A DNA stretch of 64,000 nt, taken from positions 434,001 through 498,000 of the forward strand of contig CANTFK010000991.1 in the NCBI GenBank assembly GCA_947646735.1, given 5' to 3'. Shown here piece by piece: positions 22,452 through 33,559 of this stretch (position 1 is the first letter of the stretch; each line of letters begins with the position of its first letter). The DNA is from Peronospora farinosa. Taxonomy: Eukaryota > Oomycota > Peronosporomycetes > Peronosporales > Peronosporaceae. Position numbers and translations under genes: made by a program. Below the pieces are notes generated by a model that saw only the letters and a list, made by a program, of their open reading frames with translations, searched no databases and had not been told where the DNA came from.

Positions 22452-23502
22452 CTACATGATGACAATTCTGCTCTTTGGTGTATCAGGTCCTGTGCCCCTA
22501 AAAGTTTCGCTCCCGCCCGCAGCAATCGCTCCAGGTTCCCCGAATCCACCTGCTTCTGCTTCCTGTTCGCGCTTCTTTTTCCTTGAATACATGGCGAACA
22601 TGAGTGCGCCGACGATGATTATGGCCGCTAGTATGCCGATAATAATAAACACTGCTGAGCTAGTGCCACCCGAATCTGAGTCGGCCACTGGCGGCCCGCT
22701 GCTGCCTGACTGCGATGTCTCCTGCGTTGTTGAGCCGTTGTCACTTTCAATCGATGCAGCAGTGGGCGACGTCGAGATGTTGCTAGCTTTACTCGTAGAC
22801 CCTGATGTCGAGCTGGTCGTGCTGCTAGAGTCCAAAGTACTCATATCCGTCGGTGAGGATGTAAAATCCAATGAAGAGCTAGTAGGCGAGGCCTCAGAAA
22901 AGGAGCTGTCCGTGCTAGAAGAAGCCTGGAATGCAGAGCTTGACGGAATTTTGGAGCCCAAATTGGACTCAGTCTCGCACTTGTCGCCACTAAACCCGTC
23001 ATTACATGTACAGCCAAAACTCGGTGCCCCCTCCGAGCTCGTCGACATGAGAGAGCACAACCCCTTCCCATTGCACTGTACGCCGTCTACATTGCAATCA
23101 CCTACAGCAGACAGCAAACACACCCAAAATTATAAGGTTTTGTTTTTTGTTAAGTCAGTAAGTGCCACACTCGGACTCAGCTTCTTTTCTCTATGTCTTC
23201 TTACCACTGCATAAGGAATTTCCAAAGTACTCGTCACATCGGTCAATAGAAAGACATTTGTAAATGTTTAAATGTTTAATGCAGGCCAATTGACCACTAA
23301 TCGTGTCCGATGGACAGCTCCCAAACGTCGACCCGCCACACGCCGTACCCGCCACGCAGTACTGGATGGGTGTCATCGAGTCGCCAGCCACACATGTCTC
23401 ACCATCGCTACATTCCGCAGTACTTGTGCAGCTGATAGCCATATGCATGGCCTTCGCTCTCGGCTGTAGGACCAGCAAGAGCATCGCCATTACGACTCGC
23501 AT
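22452..23502 (-). CDS. EGF-like single-pass membrane protein (paralogue A)
   Basis: Two exons, 23205-23502 and 22452-23101, with a 103-nt intron (GTAAGA to CTGTAG) that splits a Gly codon; 315 aa. The start chosen is MRVVMAMLLLVLQPRAKA, a good signal peptide; an upstream in-frame ATG at 23547 would bury it. The mature part begins with a Cys-rich module (about 12 Cys, CTSTAECSDGETC motif). An EGF-like unit CNVDGVQCNGKGLC....FGCTCNDGFSGDKC follows, then a long Ser/Thr stalk likely O-glycosylated, one transmembrane helix (AVFIIIGILAAIIIVGALMFAMY), and a short basic cytosolic tail ending RIVIM. The layout is that of a cell-surface receptor or adhesion protein; no ligand is known. A copia element lies about 370 bp upstream. 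Confidence 0.78.
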
Positions 23503-23872
23503 ATCAATCGGTCGTTTTAATAAAATTACTTGGAATTTGTATCCCACGAACGATACTGAAACGGTCGTAAAAAGTAAAAGTCGGGAGAGCGAAATATTTT
23601 AGTGTTTTACTTACAAATAGCAAGTGCAAAGAAGCGCGACAGCCAGTGTTTCGAAGCGATATTTTTACAGAACAGACGCGAATGGAAACCTCAACTCGAC
23701 GCAGCACTTTATTTACTGCGTCGAAAGTGAGGTTTGTATATATTTACGCCATCGAATCGCCCTCTCAATCGCCAGCTTGGAATCGAAAGACTCAGGCCGC
23801 TATATTTGTCACTCTCTATACTAGCACTGACGATCTGTCTCGTCAGACTTTCTTGGATCCATTTGGCTTAAC
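23445..23872 (-). repeat. 428-bp direct repeat, left copy (gene A exon 1 start and promoter)
   Basis: Identical in length to 29277-29704, with about four differences including two single-base indels that cancel. It covers the first codons of paralogue A and the 370 bp upstream. The two copies flank the copia element exactly: the left copy ends next to the left LTR and the right copy starts at the outer edge of the right LTR. Confidence 0.92.
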
Positions 23873-23873
23873 T

Positions 23874-24126
23874 TGTAATATGCACTTGAGTCACACGATA
23901 CAATTTCGGAACTGTCGTTCATTTTTACCATACAACACAAGCCCTACTGTCCTAACATACATCTCTTCGTGGCCTATGCCAGTTGGCAAGTACAACCTGG
24001 GACTCTGCGTCAGCACGACTCCCCTCTCATACCTTCAACCATGAAGCACACCAACTGCCATTCACATGCCTTGCCATCCACTGCCAACTGCCAGCAACTT
24101 CCACTGTTCTTCAACTTATTCCAACA
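23874..24126 (-). repeat. 3' LTR of the copia element
   Basis: Plus-strand ends TGTAATATG and TTCCAACA; read on the element strand it starts TGTTGGAATAAG and ends ATTACA. The final codons of the pol ORF run into its first bases. Confidence 0.92.
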
Positions 24127-27100
24127 CGCCTCTCTCGAGATATCCATCTCGCACATCTTCCTTCTGAACGCCCATTAACTTGGACAACCGTGCAAGACGC
24201 TTCTTATCGAGTGCTTTCGTAAATAAATCGGCAGGATTGTCGACTCCAGCAACTTTTTCCAGAATCACCTTCTTTAATTTGACCTGCTCACGAACAAAGT
24301 GCCAGCGTAACTCGATATGTCTCGTACGACGGGAATAAGTTGGATTTGTCGCCATCACGTATGCACTCTGACTGTCAATTCCAATGTGCATCTCAACAGG
24401 AATAGTTGGTAATATTTCACTTACAATGTTTCGCTCTCCAATCGCTTCCATTGTAGCTTCGCATGCTGCCACATACTCAGCCTCGGCCGTTGACAAGGCT
24501 ATGATCGGCTGTCGCTTTGACGACCATGATATTGCACCACCTGCAAGCAAGAAAACAAAACCTCCAGTACTCTTTCGGTCTGCAGCATCTGAAGCCCAGT
24601 CACTATCACAGTAACCTTGAATTACAATCTTTGGATGCTGAGTCGATTGCGCACGCTTGTACACTATGCCATAATCAAGTGTTCCAGCGAGATATCGAAG
24701 GACACGTTTCACACAACCAACGTGATGTTTAGTCGGATTGGCTACAAATCGACTTAGCTGACCCACTGCATATGCCAAGTCGGGTCGCGAACATGTTGTC
24801 AAATACATTAACATTCCCACCGCACCACGATAATCAAACGTCTTATCGATGTCATCCTTTTCTTCTGCACACATTAGGTTTTGCTTTGTCTCAAGCGGGG
24901 TTCCAACTGCATGTGCTTGTTCAAAGTGAAACTTCTGTAGAATCTCACGTGAGTACTTTCTTTGACTTATCTTCATGGCATCTTGACTCGATTGCACTTC
25001 GACACCAAGATACTCCGTGAGCTCACCTTGATCTTTAATACCATATTGCAATGCTAGCTTTCCAAATAAGTCAACCTTGACTGCTTCGTTGTTTGTTGCG
25101 CATAAAATGTCGTCAACGTACACCAGCACCAGCACTATCGTTCCATCCGTGTCCTGACAATAGTATAGACACGGTTCCGTTAAGCATCTTTGATACTCAT
25201 TTTCCATCATCCAATTGTGTAACTCATCATTCCACTCACGTCCAGCTTGACGTAAGCCATACAATGCCTTGCGCACCACATACATGTGTTCCTTACGTCT
25301 GCATGGAAATCCGTCAATCGATTTCACATACTGTGGTATCTTTAAAGTTGCATTTAAATACGCGGTGTTAATATCACCACCGTACACCTTGAGATTCAGT
25401 TCTGCCGCTAATGCAAGCGTCATCCTGAAACTTGACATACGTGCTACAGGAGAGAAAGTCTCACCAAAGTCAATACCAGGCCGCTGCCAATTTCCCAAAG
25501 CAACCAAGCGTGCCTTAAAACGGATTACATATCCGTATTGATCCGTTTTAAGTGCCCACACCCACATGGTTTTATTCGCTTTGGCTTCTGGTGGTATGTC
25601 AGCCGTAGGAACTTCTTCCAGTACATTCTTAAGCTGCATTGCATCCATTTCTTCACGCTGAGCTTCGTGCCAGAAATCTGCATACTTTGAACGTCCAGCG
25701 TCTCTGGTGCTCCGTGGCATTCTGACGTCACTCGCACGAATAAACTGGCCAAGTTTGTCCAGCACTCTTGCGTGTGTGGTCAAAGCAACAAATTTTTTGT
25801 ACCTATTCGGCTTGTGTCACTTCGCCGCCTCTCTCAGACTTGCACGTCGTCGACACATCGCTGTATTATCATCATTCATATTTGATGAGACATCACCGTT
25901 TGATGGTACATCACTATACCGCTGCCTCTTTCTTGTTTCACTTTCCTCCCTAGCGATCTGCTCACCCGATTTCATGTTCGACAAGTCTTGCAACGTGTCT
26001 TCGACACTAACGTCTGCTTCAAACGTTGAAACACTGACATAACTTGGTGTCGCAATAGATTTCAAATCATCACTCCTGGTATCTAAAGAATCCTGATCTT
26101 CGGCAGCTCCATCAACATCAGTATTGGAGTCACCACTAACAGCATCATCGTCGTGATACGCACTATCCATGTCATCACGACGGATGTCTCGGGCAGAACC
26201 ACCGTAGTCACCGTCGACAATGCTATCAACATCGTAGTCACCGTCGGCACCGTCGACTATCCCATCACCGTCGACCATCCCATCCCCATCCGCCGCCTCG
26301 GTGCCAAGAATATCATAAGTGGCATCGCCCGTGACGGATGCGTCGACACCGGTCGCCTCGTTATCTGCAAAAACTGGAGAGAAAGGACCATTAGCAACAG
26401 ACGCCGGGGCAGAGCGAGTGTCGCCGTCGTGGGGAGAAAAACGAAGTCGATCCAGGAGAGGCACATAGGTGGTGCACTGATGGAGATCACGGTAGACAAT
26501 AGACTCATCAATGGCTACGTCTGCAGCCCACTTGCGAGTATGTTCGTGGGGGAAATCGATTTTGTACCCCACCTGGTCGTCCCGGAGCCCCAGCACAAAT
26601 CCGATCGTCGCATTGTCCTTGTGTCGTGGACGATCTGGACCCTTTAGCACGTGAACATACGCGAGTGCCCCAAACACACGAATATGATGAAGATCTGGTT
26701 TGACGCCAAACATGCGTTCGTACGGTGTGCAGTTCGCCGCCTTGTTGTAAACGCGATTTTTGAGGTATACAGCATAGTCAAAAGCATCTGGCCATAACTG
26801 GGGTGAAAAACCAGAGTCTCGAAGCATCGCCTTCGTCATGTCACTTAGCGACTGGTGTTGTCTCTCCACGGGATTCATGTGAGAACTTTTTGGTCTAACC
26901 TGCACATGCTGGATTCCTCGTGCGTTATCATATGCATCGATATCGTGGTTTACAAACTCACCACCTTTGTCCGTCAGAATAATCTTCACCGGTAACGTGC
27001 GATGTCCTTCCATGATATGCCAACTACGATGCACAATCTTCTTGATGCTTCGGCCAGCTTGCCGCTCGGCCCAATTGACGTAGTTTTTCATCAACTCATT

Positions 27101-29017
27101 CACCGTTTCTGCGTCCTTCTTTGCCAGAAGATGTGCTGTCAAGTATCGCGAATAACCGTCCATGATAACGAGAATTGCCGTATACTTGGTGCCATTATTT
27201 CTCGATGGAAAAAGAAGATCAGCATACACAACTTGATTGAGACCTGTGATATCGTGCTCTTTCTTCTTGTTTCGACGTTGGCGACGCTGTTTACCAACAT
27301 GACATGCGTCACACGGAGATGATTTCCGCCTCGTCAGAATCATACCATGGACAAAGCCTTGATCAACCATTGTCTTCAAATACTGTTCACAAGTGTGTCC
27401 AAGACGCTGATGCCAAAGTTTCATAGTAGCCAGTCCATCTGCCGCTGAATACTTTGCTTCTGCCTGAGTTAACGTTCCAACAACAAAAGAATCAACGACT
27501 GAATTTTCCGCATGATCTGAGTGATGCGGTTCCACTTTCCGTGGATTCAGAGGGAGCATCGAGTTCAGCACTCGATATGATGAGAATCCCCACGTTCCAT
27601 CATGATGTTCGGCTCGAATAAGCGGTTGGTCACGATAGTAGACCATAAAATCCGTGCTTGAAGTAGCCATGTCAACTTCGAATCCTTGTTCGACTGCCCA
27701 TCCTGGAGAGAAAAGTCCGTGTTCCGCATCTGGAACATGCAACACGTGGTCCAGGAGAAAACATTTCTCTATCCCATCAACTTTTGTAACCATTTTAATG
27801 GTACCCATTCCAGTCACTTGTGCATGAAGGGCTGTTGATATACCGGAGAGGCTAACCTCCGACTTAGATGAAACTGGAGTGTACTCAACAAAATCTTCTC
27901 GATTTGCTGACACGTGAACGTTTGCACCTGTGTCGAAACACCAGTGATTAATTCGTTTTGACAACCCCTTCACCTTTTGTTTTGCAGCACCACTTCCTCG
28001 CTTGGTCATTCGCTGCGAATTCGAGATAGCTGGTATTGAAGGATCCGAAGGATCCGACAATTTTTTCGTCTTCAACCTCAATACATCTACCTCGCATGTA
28101 TTTTGTTTATCTTGACCTCGCGAATTTTTCACCGCCTGCGCCTTCTTTTGCGGTTGTGTCGCAAAACATACGCGTGGCTTTTGTGATTCTCGTACCGCTT
28201 CTTTACAATCACGTTTGAAATGTCCTGTCTTGCCGCAGTTGTAACAAGACCTGGTGTCCTTCCTCTCTCCCCGTCCAATCGTATTCTTTCTTGCTTTGTC
28301 CACTTTTCTTGACCCTGCATATTCTCCTTGTAGATACCCTCCATGTGAAAATCCCTTAGTTGACTTTCGAATTTGATACCTTGAGCTTGCTGCACGAATC
28401 TGCTCCTCCAACTCGTCCATATCTTTAGCTGGTGAATTTCCACACCAGTTCTGCGTTTGGATCAGTCCAAATTCTGGTATCGTGCTGGGTAGACTCTGTA
28501 GCGTATACATCATCATTGTCGTAAACGAGAGCTTGCTTCCATAATCCGCCAGTTCAAGCTCCTTGTTTTTCATCTGACGCAAATGACCCTCGATATCAAT
28601 GTCAGTATTATATCGCATTCGGCGAAGCTCTTCTTCAAGACGTTGCACAGCGTGAAAAGTCGCAACTGTATTTGCTCGATTTTCAAACCGCTTGCAAAGT
28701 GTTGCAAACAGTGCACTTCCTGTCTTCTCCGTCCTATAGAGTTCCGCCAGCTCTGGCGAAAGTGACATCATAATCTCTCGTCGAAGTCTTCTTTCAAACT
28801 TTTGTAGCTTGGCCTTGCCTTCATCAGTTGAGAGATACTTCCGGCCGATATGACCGCATGCAACATCCCAAAGTTCTTGGTCGATGTCTTGTAGCGCCAT
28901 CATCGCCACTTTCTTGTAGGTATGCCAGTACTGACCTTTAAAGTTACGTGGCATGCCATCCTTTGAATACATCTTTACACCTTGTCCGCTATCCTGAGGA
29001 ACCATAGTTGGGCTCAT
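24116..29017 (-). CDS. Copia gag-pol polyprotein with one in-frame UGA
   Basis: One frame of about 1630 codons from the ATG at 29017, broken only by a TGA at 25817-25819. Gag occupies the first 240 residues. A CCHC knuckle (CYNCGKTGHFKRDC) is near 28210-28252. The protease motif DTGA is near 27930, the integrase HHCC and core (VVYADLLFPS, ILTDKGGEF) run from about 27420 to 26960, and an acidic Asp/Gly/Val-rich linker lies near 26200. RT follows the stop (RFKARLVALG, then YVDDIL near 25110), and RNase H (CDSDWA, STAEAEY) ends the protein. Earlier ATGs lie within the LTR. The stop falls between integrase and RT, so gag, protease and integrase could be made without RT. It may be a nonsense mutation or read through. 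Confidence 0.88.
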
Positions 29018-29023
29018 AACCCT
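29008..29023 (-). promoter_or_regulatory. Primer-binding site matching the initiator tRNA-Met anticodon arm
   Basis: Directly inside the 5' LTR the element strand reads AGGGTTATGAGCCCAA. Its complement has the GGG-CTCATAA-CCC layout of an initiator tRNA-Met anticodon stem-loop with anticodon CAT, rather than a tRNA 3' end. Drosophila copia is known to be primed by an internal half of initiator tRNA-Met, so the same mode is inferred here. The gag start codon (29015-29017) lies inside it. Confidence 0.7.
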
Positions 29024-29276
29024 TGTAATATGCACTTGAGTCACACGATGCAATTTCGGAACTGTCGTTCATTTTTACCATACAACACAAGCCCTACTGT
29101 CCTAACATACATCTCTTCGTGGCCTATGCCAGTTGGCAAGTACAACCTGGGACTCTGCGTCAGCACGACTCCCCTCTCATACCTTCAACCATGAAGCACA
29201 CCAACTGCCATTCACATGCCTTGCCATCCACTGCCAACTGCCAGCAACTTCCACTGTTCTTCAACTTATTCCAACA
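29024..29276 (-). repeat. 5' LTR of the copia element
   Basis: Same 253 bp as the 3' LTR with one substitution. Its outer edge abuts a second copy of the paralogue A promoter and signal-peptide exon, reading in the same direction. Confidence 0.92.
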
Positions 29277-29704
29277 GCATGGCCTTCGCTCTCGGCTGTA
29301 GGACCAGCAAGAGCATCGCCATCACGACTCGCATATCAATCGGTCGTTTTAATAAAATTACTTGGAATTTGTATCCCACGAACGATACTGAAACGGTCGT
29401 AAAAGTAAAAGTCGGGAGAGCGAAATATTTTAGTGTTTTACTTACAAATAGCAAGTGCAAAGAAGCGCGACAAGCCAGTGTTTCGAAGCGATATTTTTAC
29501 AGAACAGACGCGAATGGAAACCTCAATTCGACGCAGCACTTTATTTACTGCGTCGAAAGTGAGGTTTGTATATATTTACGCCATCGAATCGCCCTCTCAA
29601 TCGCCAGCTTGGAATCGAAAGACTCAGGCCGCTATATTTGTCACTCTCTATACTAGCACTGACGATCTGTCTCGTCAGACTTTCTTGGATCCATTTGGCT
29701 TAAC
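29277..29704 (-). repeat. 428-bp direct repeat, right copy (orphan promoter and signal-peptide exon)
   Basis: Second copy of 23445-23872, upstream of the copia 5' LTR. It retains the paralogue A start codon and signal peptide, but the frame then runs into the LTR and stops after a few codons, so it cannot make the full protein. Past 29704 the original upstream sequence resumes. Confidence 0.9.
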
Positions 29705-30225
29705 AGCCACAAGCAACGCAAACACCGTTGCGGACATTTAGACGTCGCGATGGACAAACCAGTCGGCATGATTCGCACCCACATCCATTTACGTTTTTGC
29801 GACACACTATCAGATTTAACAGATACCGACTTGAGGTGCAGCTAGTCGTCACGCTTGTCAAGTTTACACGACGCAACATCTACATGTCTTTAGCGGCTGA
29901 GATGTTCATGCATTTTCATCGTCACATTGTTGCATTATTCAGCATTTGGGCTAAAAAACGATCTATACTGCGCCAACTCGATCGTTTCATGCATGTGCTG
30001 AGTAGCCAAGCTAGGTAGTCAATCGGAGACATTGTGAACGGAAATTATATTGAAGAAGAGCGACCCCTGATTGTGAAAAGAGGTGGACGCAGCACTACTA
30101 ATACTACAATCGAATAAATTTGGCTCTATATTTCTTGAGCTGACCCAACATAACGTCAGGGAGCTCGCAGTACCATAGCAAAGCGCTTCACTTGCCGATG
30201 TCAAGCTATATGTTCCTTAGAATCG
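29705..30225. other. Intergenic region, no gene seen
   Basis: About 520 bp between the copia right flank and the 3' end of paralogue B. This is probably the ancestral upstream region of paralogue A. No motif was recognised. Confidence 0.5.
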
Positions 30226-31290
30226 TCACACTAAAACTATGTGTGCTCTTGGAGTATGGCCTGTGTGTCCAGCGGCAAGGTCTCGCAGACCCACTGCACC
30301 AACTCCTTCAGCCGAAGCAAGCGCATTGGCGTATTCCTCCGCCTCCTGCTGCTGCTTCCTTTTTCGTATAATATATACTACCCACAGAACCGTGCCGAGC
30401 ATGATAACCACTGCGATCACAAGGATAAAGATAAGCCAGCCTGTATGGATGCCACTTTTGGTCGTCGACCCGCTGTCGGCCACTTTCGAAGAGCCCGAAG
30501 TAAAGGATCTTAAAGCATCAGAGTTATGTACGTTGTCGGAAGGCGGATCGTCTGAAGTATAAGTAGATGAAATCTTCTGCGTCTTCGTAAACCCTTCGTC
30601 TGGGGTGTCCGTAGATCCGCCTCTAGGTGAGCTGTCTGCAGTGACGTCCTCCACACCAGAGTCGTCATCAAGTATTTTCCAAGCCGAGTCACCGTTGCCA
30701 ATGGACGAATATTTCGTGGGGGTGGCTTTCGTTGACCGTGGTGCAATCTCGCACTTGTTTCCACTGTAGCCATTTTCACAAGTGCAGCTAAAATTGGGCG
30801 TTTTGCCAGGGCTTAACGACACCATATTACACGATCCCTGACCATTGCATCGCACTCCACTCACACTGCATTCACCTTGGCACATAACCCTGATAGTCAA
30901 TCTCTCAGCCACTCAACATCATACAACCCCAGAATATGACTTACCACTGCATGAAGTACCTCCGTAGTACGCATCGCATCGCGAAAGGGACACGCATTTA
31001 TAGATGCCTTTGTTCCCTTGTAAAACTGCACAACCTTCACTACAGTCACTATACGGTCTCCATAGACAAACGAGTCTTCCACTATCATCCGACGGACAAT
31101 TGCCCATCGACGAACCACCACATACTGTGGAAGGTACACACGCTTGGGCAGCAGTGTCAGAATCACCCGCAACGCACGTCTCGCCCCATGCGCAATCCGC
31201 TGTGCTGGTACAAGCGATTGCTGCTTGCAAGACCTGCACGGGACCCTGAAAAGTCAGAAAAAGTAATGAAAGAATTCCAAGAAGCGGCAT
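30226..31290 (-). CDS. EGF-like single-pass membrane protein (paralogue B)
   Basis: Two exons, 30945-31290 and 30226-30875, with a 69-nt intron (GTAAGT to GCCAAG) at the same position and phase as in paralogue A; 331 aa. The signal peptide is MPLLGILSLLFLTFQ and following residues. Next come the Cys-rich module with CTSTADCAWGETC, the EGF-like unit CSVSGVRCNGQGSC....FSCTCENGYSGNKC, a Ser/Thr/Asp-rich stalk, one transmembrane helix (WLIFILVIAVVIMLGTVLWV) and a basic tail ending HIVLV. The second exons of A and B are both 650 nt. The two genes arose by tandem duplication and are now separated by the copia insertion. Function is not known; a surface sensing or adhesion role is inferred from architecture. 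Confidence 0.8.
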
Positions 31291-32422
31291 GGCGTCACGA
31301 ATTTAATATTGTCGAGAGATTTCAGCACTGATCCATCATGAAGTGATAGCGGTAGACAATTAATAATGAACCTGTTATGGTGAACACGGAACAAAAAATA
31401 GTCAGTGGCTGCAGAATGAGATAGTGAGTGAAGCAAAAAACGGTGCTATGCTGCAAAACCTAGCCACATCAAATCCCACACTTCGCATATTTTTTATGTT
31501 TAGGGCTTTGCGATGGCTCCTAAAAACCTTTACCTGTAAGTAAAAGAGCCTTTCATCCAAGGTACAGGGGACGGTTCGCCACTTATGCCGAGGTTCTCTG
31601 TCACTGCCCGTCGTCGCACTTGGTTGCCTTATGGAACATGAAAGCAATAACATATTGCATATGCTTATCGCATCATCATCATGCGGTTTTTTACTGCAGC
31701 CTGTTTTTTGTCGACAAATACCAAATCTAGACCTAGTTATCAATAGATACTTTTTATCACATCCAATTATGGTACCCGGCAAAGCCTCTAGGCTGTCGGC
31801 TAGGAGTTGAGAAGAACAGACCGTCTATTTCAAGCATTAAGGATTGGTAAGATGTCTGGAGTGCTTCTACCAGGACTTCGTCATTCTTCGCCTCGCTGGC
31901 TCAATCTGCTGGCTCGAGACGTCGGGCGTCACGGGGGACACTCCGAAAAGGGCACGTGGAATCGGGTATCCAGCCCGAGGTGTAAACAGAGGCTCAATGA
32001 TCGCAACAAGCGCCGGGCACCACACCGATCAGTCCCGATCGACCGCTGATGCACCTGGACGGGGCCGATCAATTCACGTTCTTGGCAAGTTCACTTCGTG
32101 GGACCGAGATTTGCGCTTGGCGATCGAATCGGCGGCTTGAAGGCTGACGTAGAATAGCAGGAACTATCGGGGAAGAAGGGAATGATAACCGCGGTCGTCG
32201 ATCCTCTCCCCCCAGGGGTGACAGGGTTGGTGCTCCCCTTACGGTTCGCACGCTGCGCTTGCCCCCCATAGCGCACGCAGCAGAGGGAAAACCTCCCCCC
32301 TCTTATCCTGGGCCTCCCGTTGGAGGGACTTCCCGCCCTGGTCTGAGGGGGCCGGTTGACCGGCTCTTCGGAGGTCTTCGTCTCTTGGCCGTTGTTGCTC
32401 GAAGGCGCGAATTGGGAATTAG
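31291..32422. other. Intergenic region, degenerate sequence
   Basis: No gene recognised. A 15-bp direct repeat TGTCGGCTAGGAGTT occurs near 31795 and again at 32423, about 630 bp apart. The second copy begins an LTR-like segment, so the interval may be transposon-derived. Confidence 0.4.
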
Positions 32423-32556
32423 TGTCGGCTAGGAGTTATAGCCTGGCATGGCCTGTCTTTATTATGCTTTTTGGTAGGCCCCTTATAAATTACCCCTTTA
32501 CCTGCACTCCACAATCAAATACAGAAAAAGCATATATTTCCCAGACGCCAGCTAAC
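32423..32556 (+). repeat. Possible small copia-type LTR remnant
   Basis: Starts TGTCGGCTAGGAGTT, contains a TATAAAT box, and ends GCCAGCTAACA. An ORF starting MSDGDTTPDAVAVASADMS follows at once, reading like a gag start, then decays. No partner LTR was found apart from the 15-bp match near 31795. Confidence 0.35.
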
Positions 32557-32984
32557 ATGAGCGATGGGGACACCACTCCTGATGCCGTTGCCGTTGCCTC
32601 TGCCGACATGTCCGTAAGTACAATGGCAAGATGTCTAGCCAAATTACCGAGTCCGTAAAAAGGGGGTACTTCTTTAAATGAGAATTGGAATTCTTTTTGC
32701 GCGCGTCCATGAAAGCTGGCAAGATTAATCGATACGATGCACAGTGTAAATTTACGCAGAAATTTAGAAGGCGGCTCGATCGAAGAATTTGCTAAAGCAT
32801 TTGGCAGAAAAGTGTAAGGAGGTTACAAAAGCCCGTAGGATTGCGTATGATAGATACCCACATCAAGGTAGAGCATCGAACCTTTTTACCTATAATTTTG
32901 TAACGAGTCAATGGTTACACAAGTCCGTTAGGTATATGATAGGTCTAAAGGGTACGTACCTCCCACTTGGGTGAGGCACATCAG

Positions 32985-33281
32985 TGTGACCCACCTTCGT
33001 GAATGTAAAATCCCTTAATGGATTCACATTGAAGGGGATGACGCCCAGTTGGGACTAAGCGTCATGATGGCGTCACATGCGGACGTCATTAGCGAGCTTA
33101 AATATTTTTAAGCTCGCACGTAGAGATACGCTTTTAAAGAGACGCGTATCCAATTTTTGCATACTACACCAATCAGTTGTTAAATTTACATTTATTAAGT
33201 TTTTTCCAAATATAAGTCAGTCTTGAATTTACTACATTAAACTCACTGCGCGCAGAAAGACTGGCAACAACTTGTGCGACA
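32985..33281 (+). repeat. Candidate 5' LTR of the left decayed gypsy element
   Basis: Hairpin-rich segment just upstream of the gypsy leader. It contains GCGAGCTTAAA/TTTAAGCTCGC and GATACGC/GCGTATC inverted repeats. It ends GCGACACA, two bases before TGGTGTTGTC, a plausible primer-binding site. The exact left edge is uncertain and no matching 3' LTR is present. Confidence 0.35.
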
Positions 33282-33559
33282 CAATTGGTGTTGTCTTAAG
33301 TTCGTTGAGCAGTTCGCTTGAAGCGATCGGCAACGGTTGTTACACCGCTTTAAGCGCCGACCAACACCACCACCGCACGCGGAGGTAAGACGGTTCAATT
33401 TCTTCCACACGCTACTTGAGGGCGTGTTCTAGTAACACGTGGCAGCTCTTAGAAATGCCCGTCTACACTTTGTAACAATGGTAGTGTTTCCCACGAACCG
33501 TCTTTTTGAGCGTGCGTGAGTACGGATTCTCAGTATGGATTGGAAGGAATTTTTATCAC

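Larger units (their letters stand above)
23874..29276 (-). mobile_element. Ty1/copia LTR retrotransposon, nearly intact
   Basis: A 5403-bp element with 253-bp LTRs that differ at one site (23900 A versus 29050 G). It has a primer-binding site, one long gag-pol frame interrupted by a single UGA, and a purine-rich stretch (GAGAGAGG) before the 3' LTR. Domain order is gag, zinc knuckle, protease, integrase, reverse transcriptase, RNase H, which defines copia rather than gypsy. No short 5-bp target duplication is seen; instead 428-bp direct repeats flank it. High LTR identity points to a young insertion. Confidence 0.95.

Noticed and set aside
22396..23214. 272-codon plus-strand ORF
   Set aside because: It is the antisense shadow of the Ser/Thr-rich stalk and signal-bearing exon of paralogue A. 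The minus strand has splice sites, EGF motifs and a paralogue; the plus ORF has none.
30239..31331. Plus-strand ORFs opposite paralogue B
   Set aside because: These are shadows of the coding strand with no conserved motif.
31807..32276. Short GC-rich ORFs considered as a gene
   Set aside because: No domain or splice pattern, frames overlap on both strands, and the neighbourhood looks like decayed transposon.
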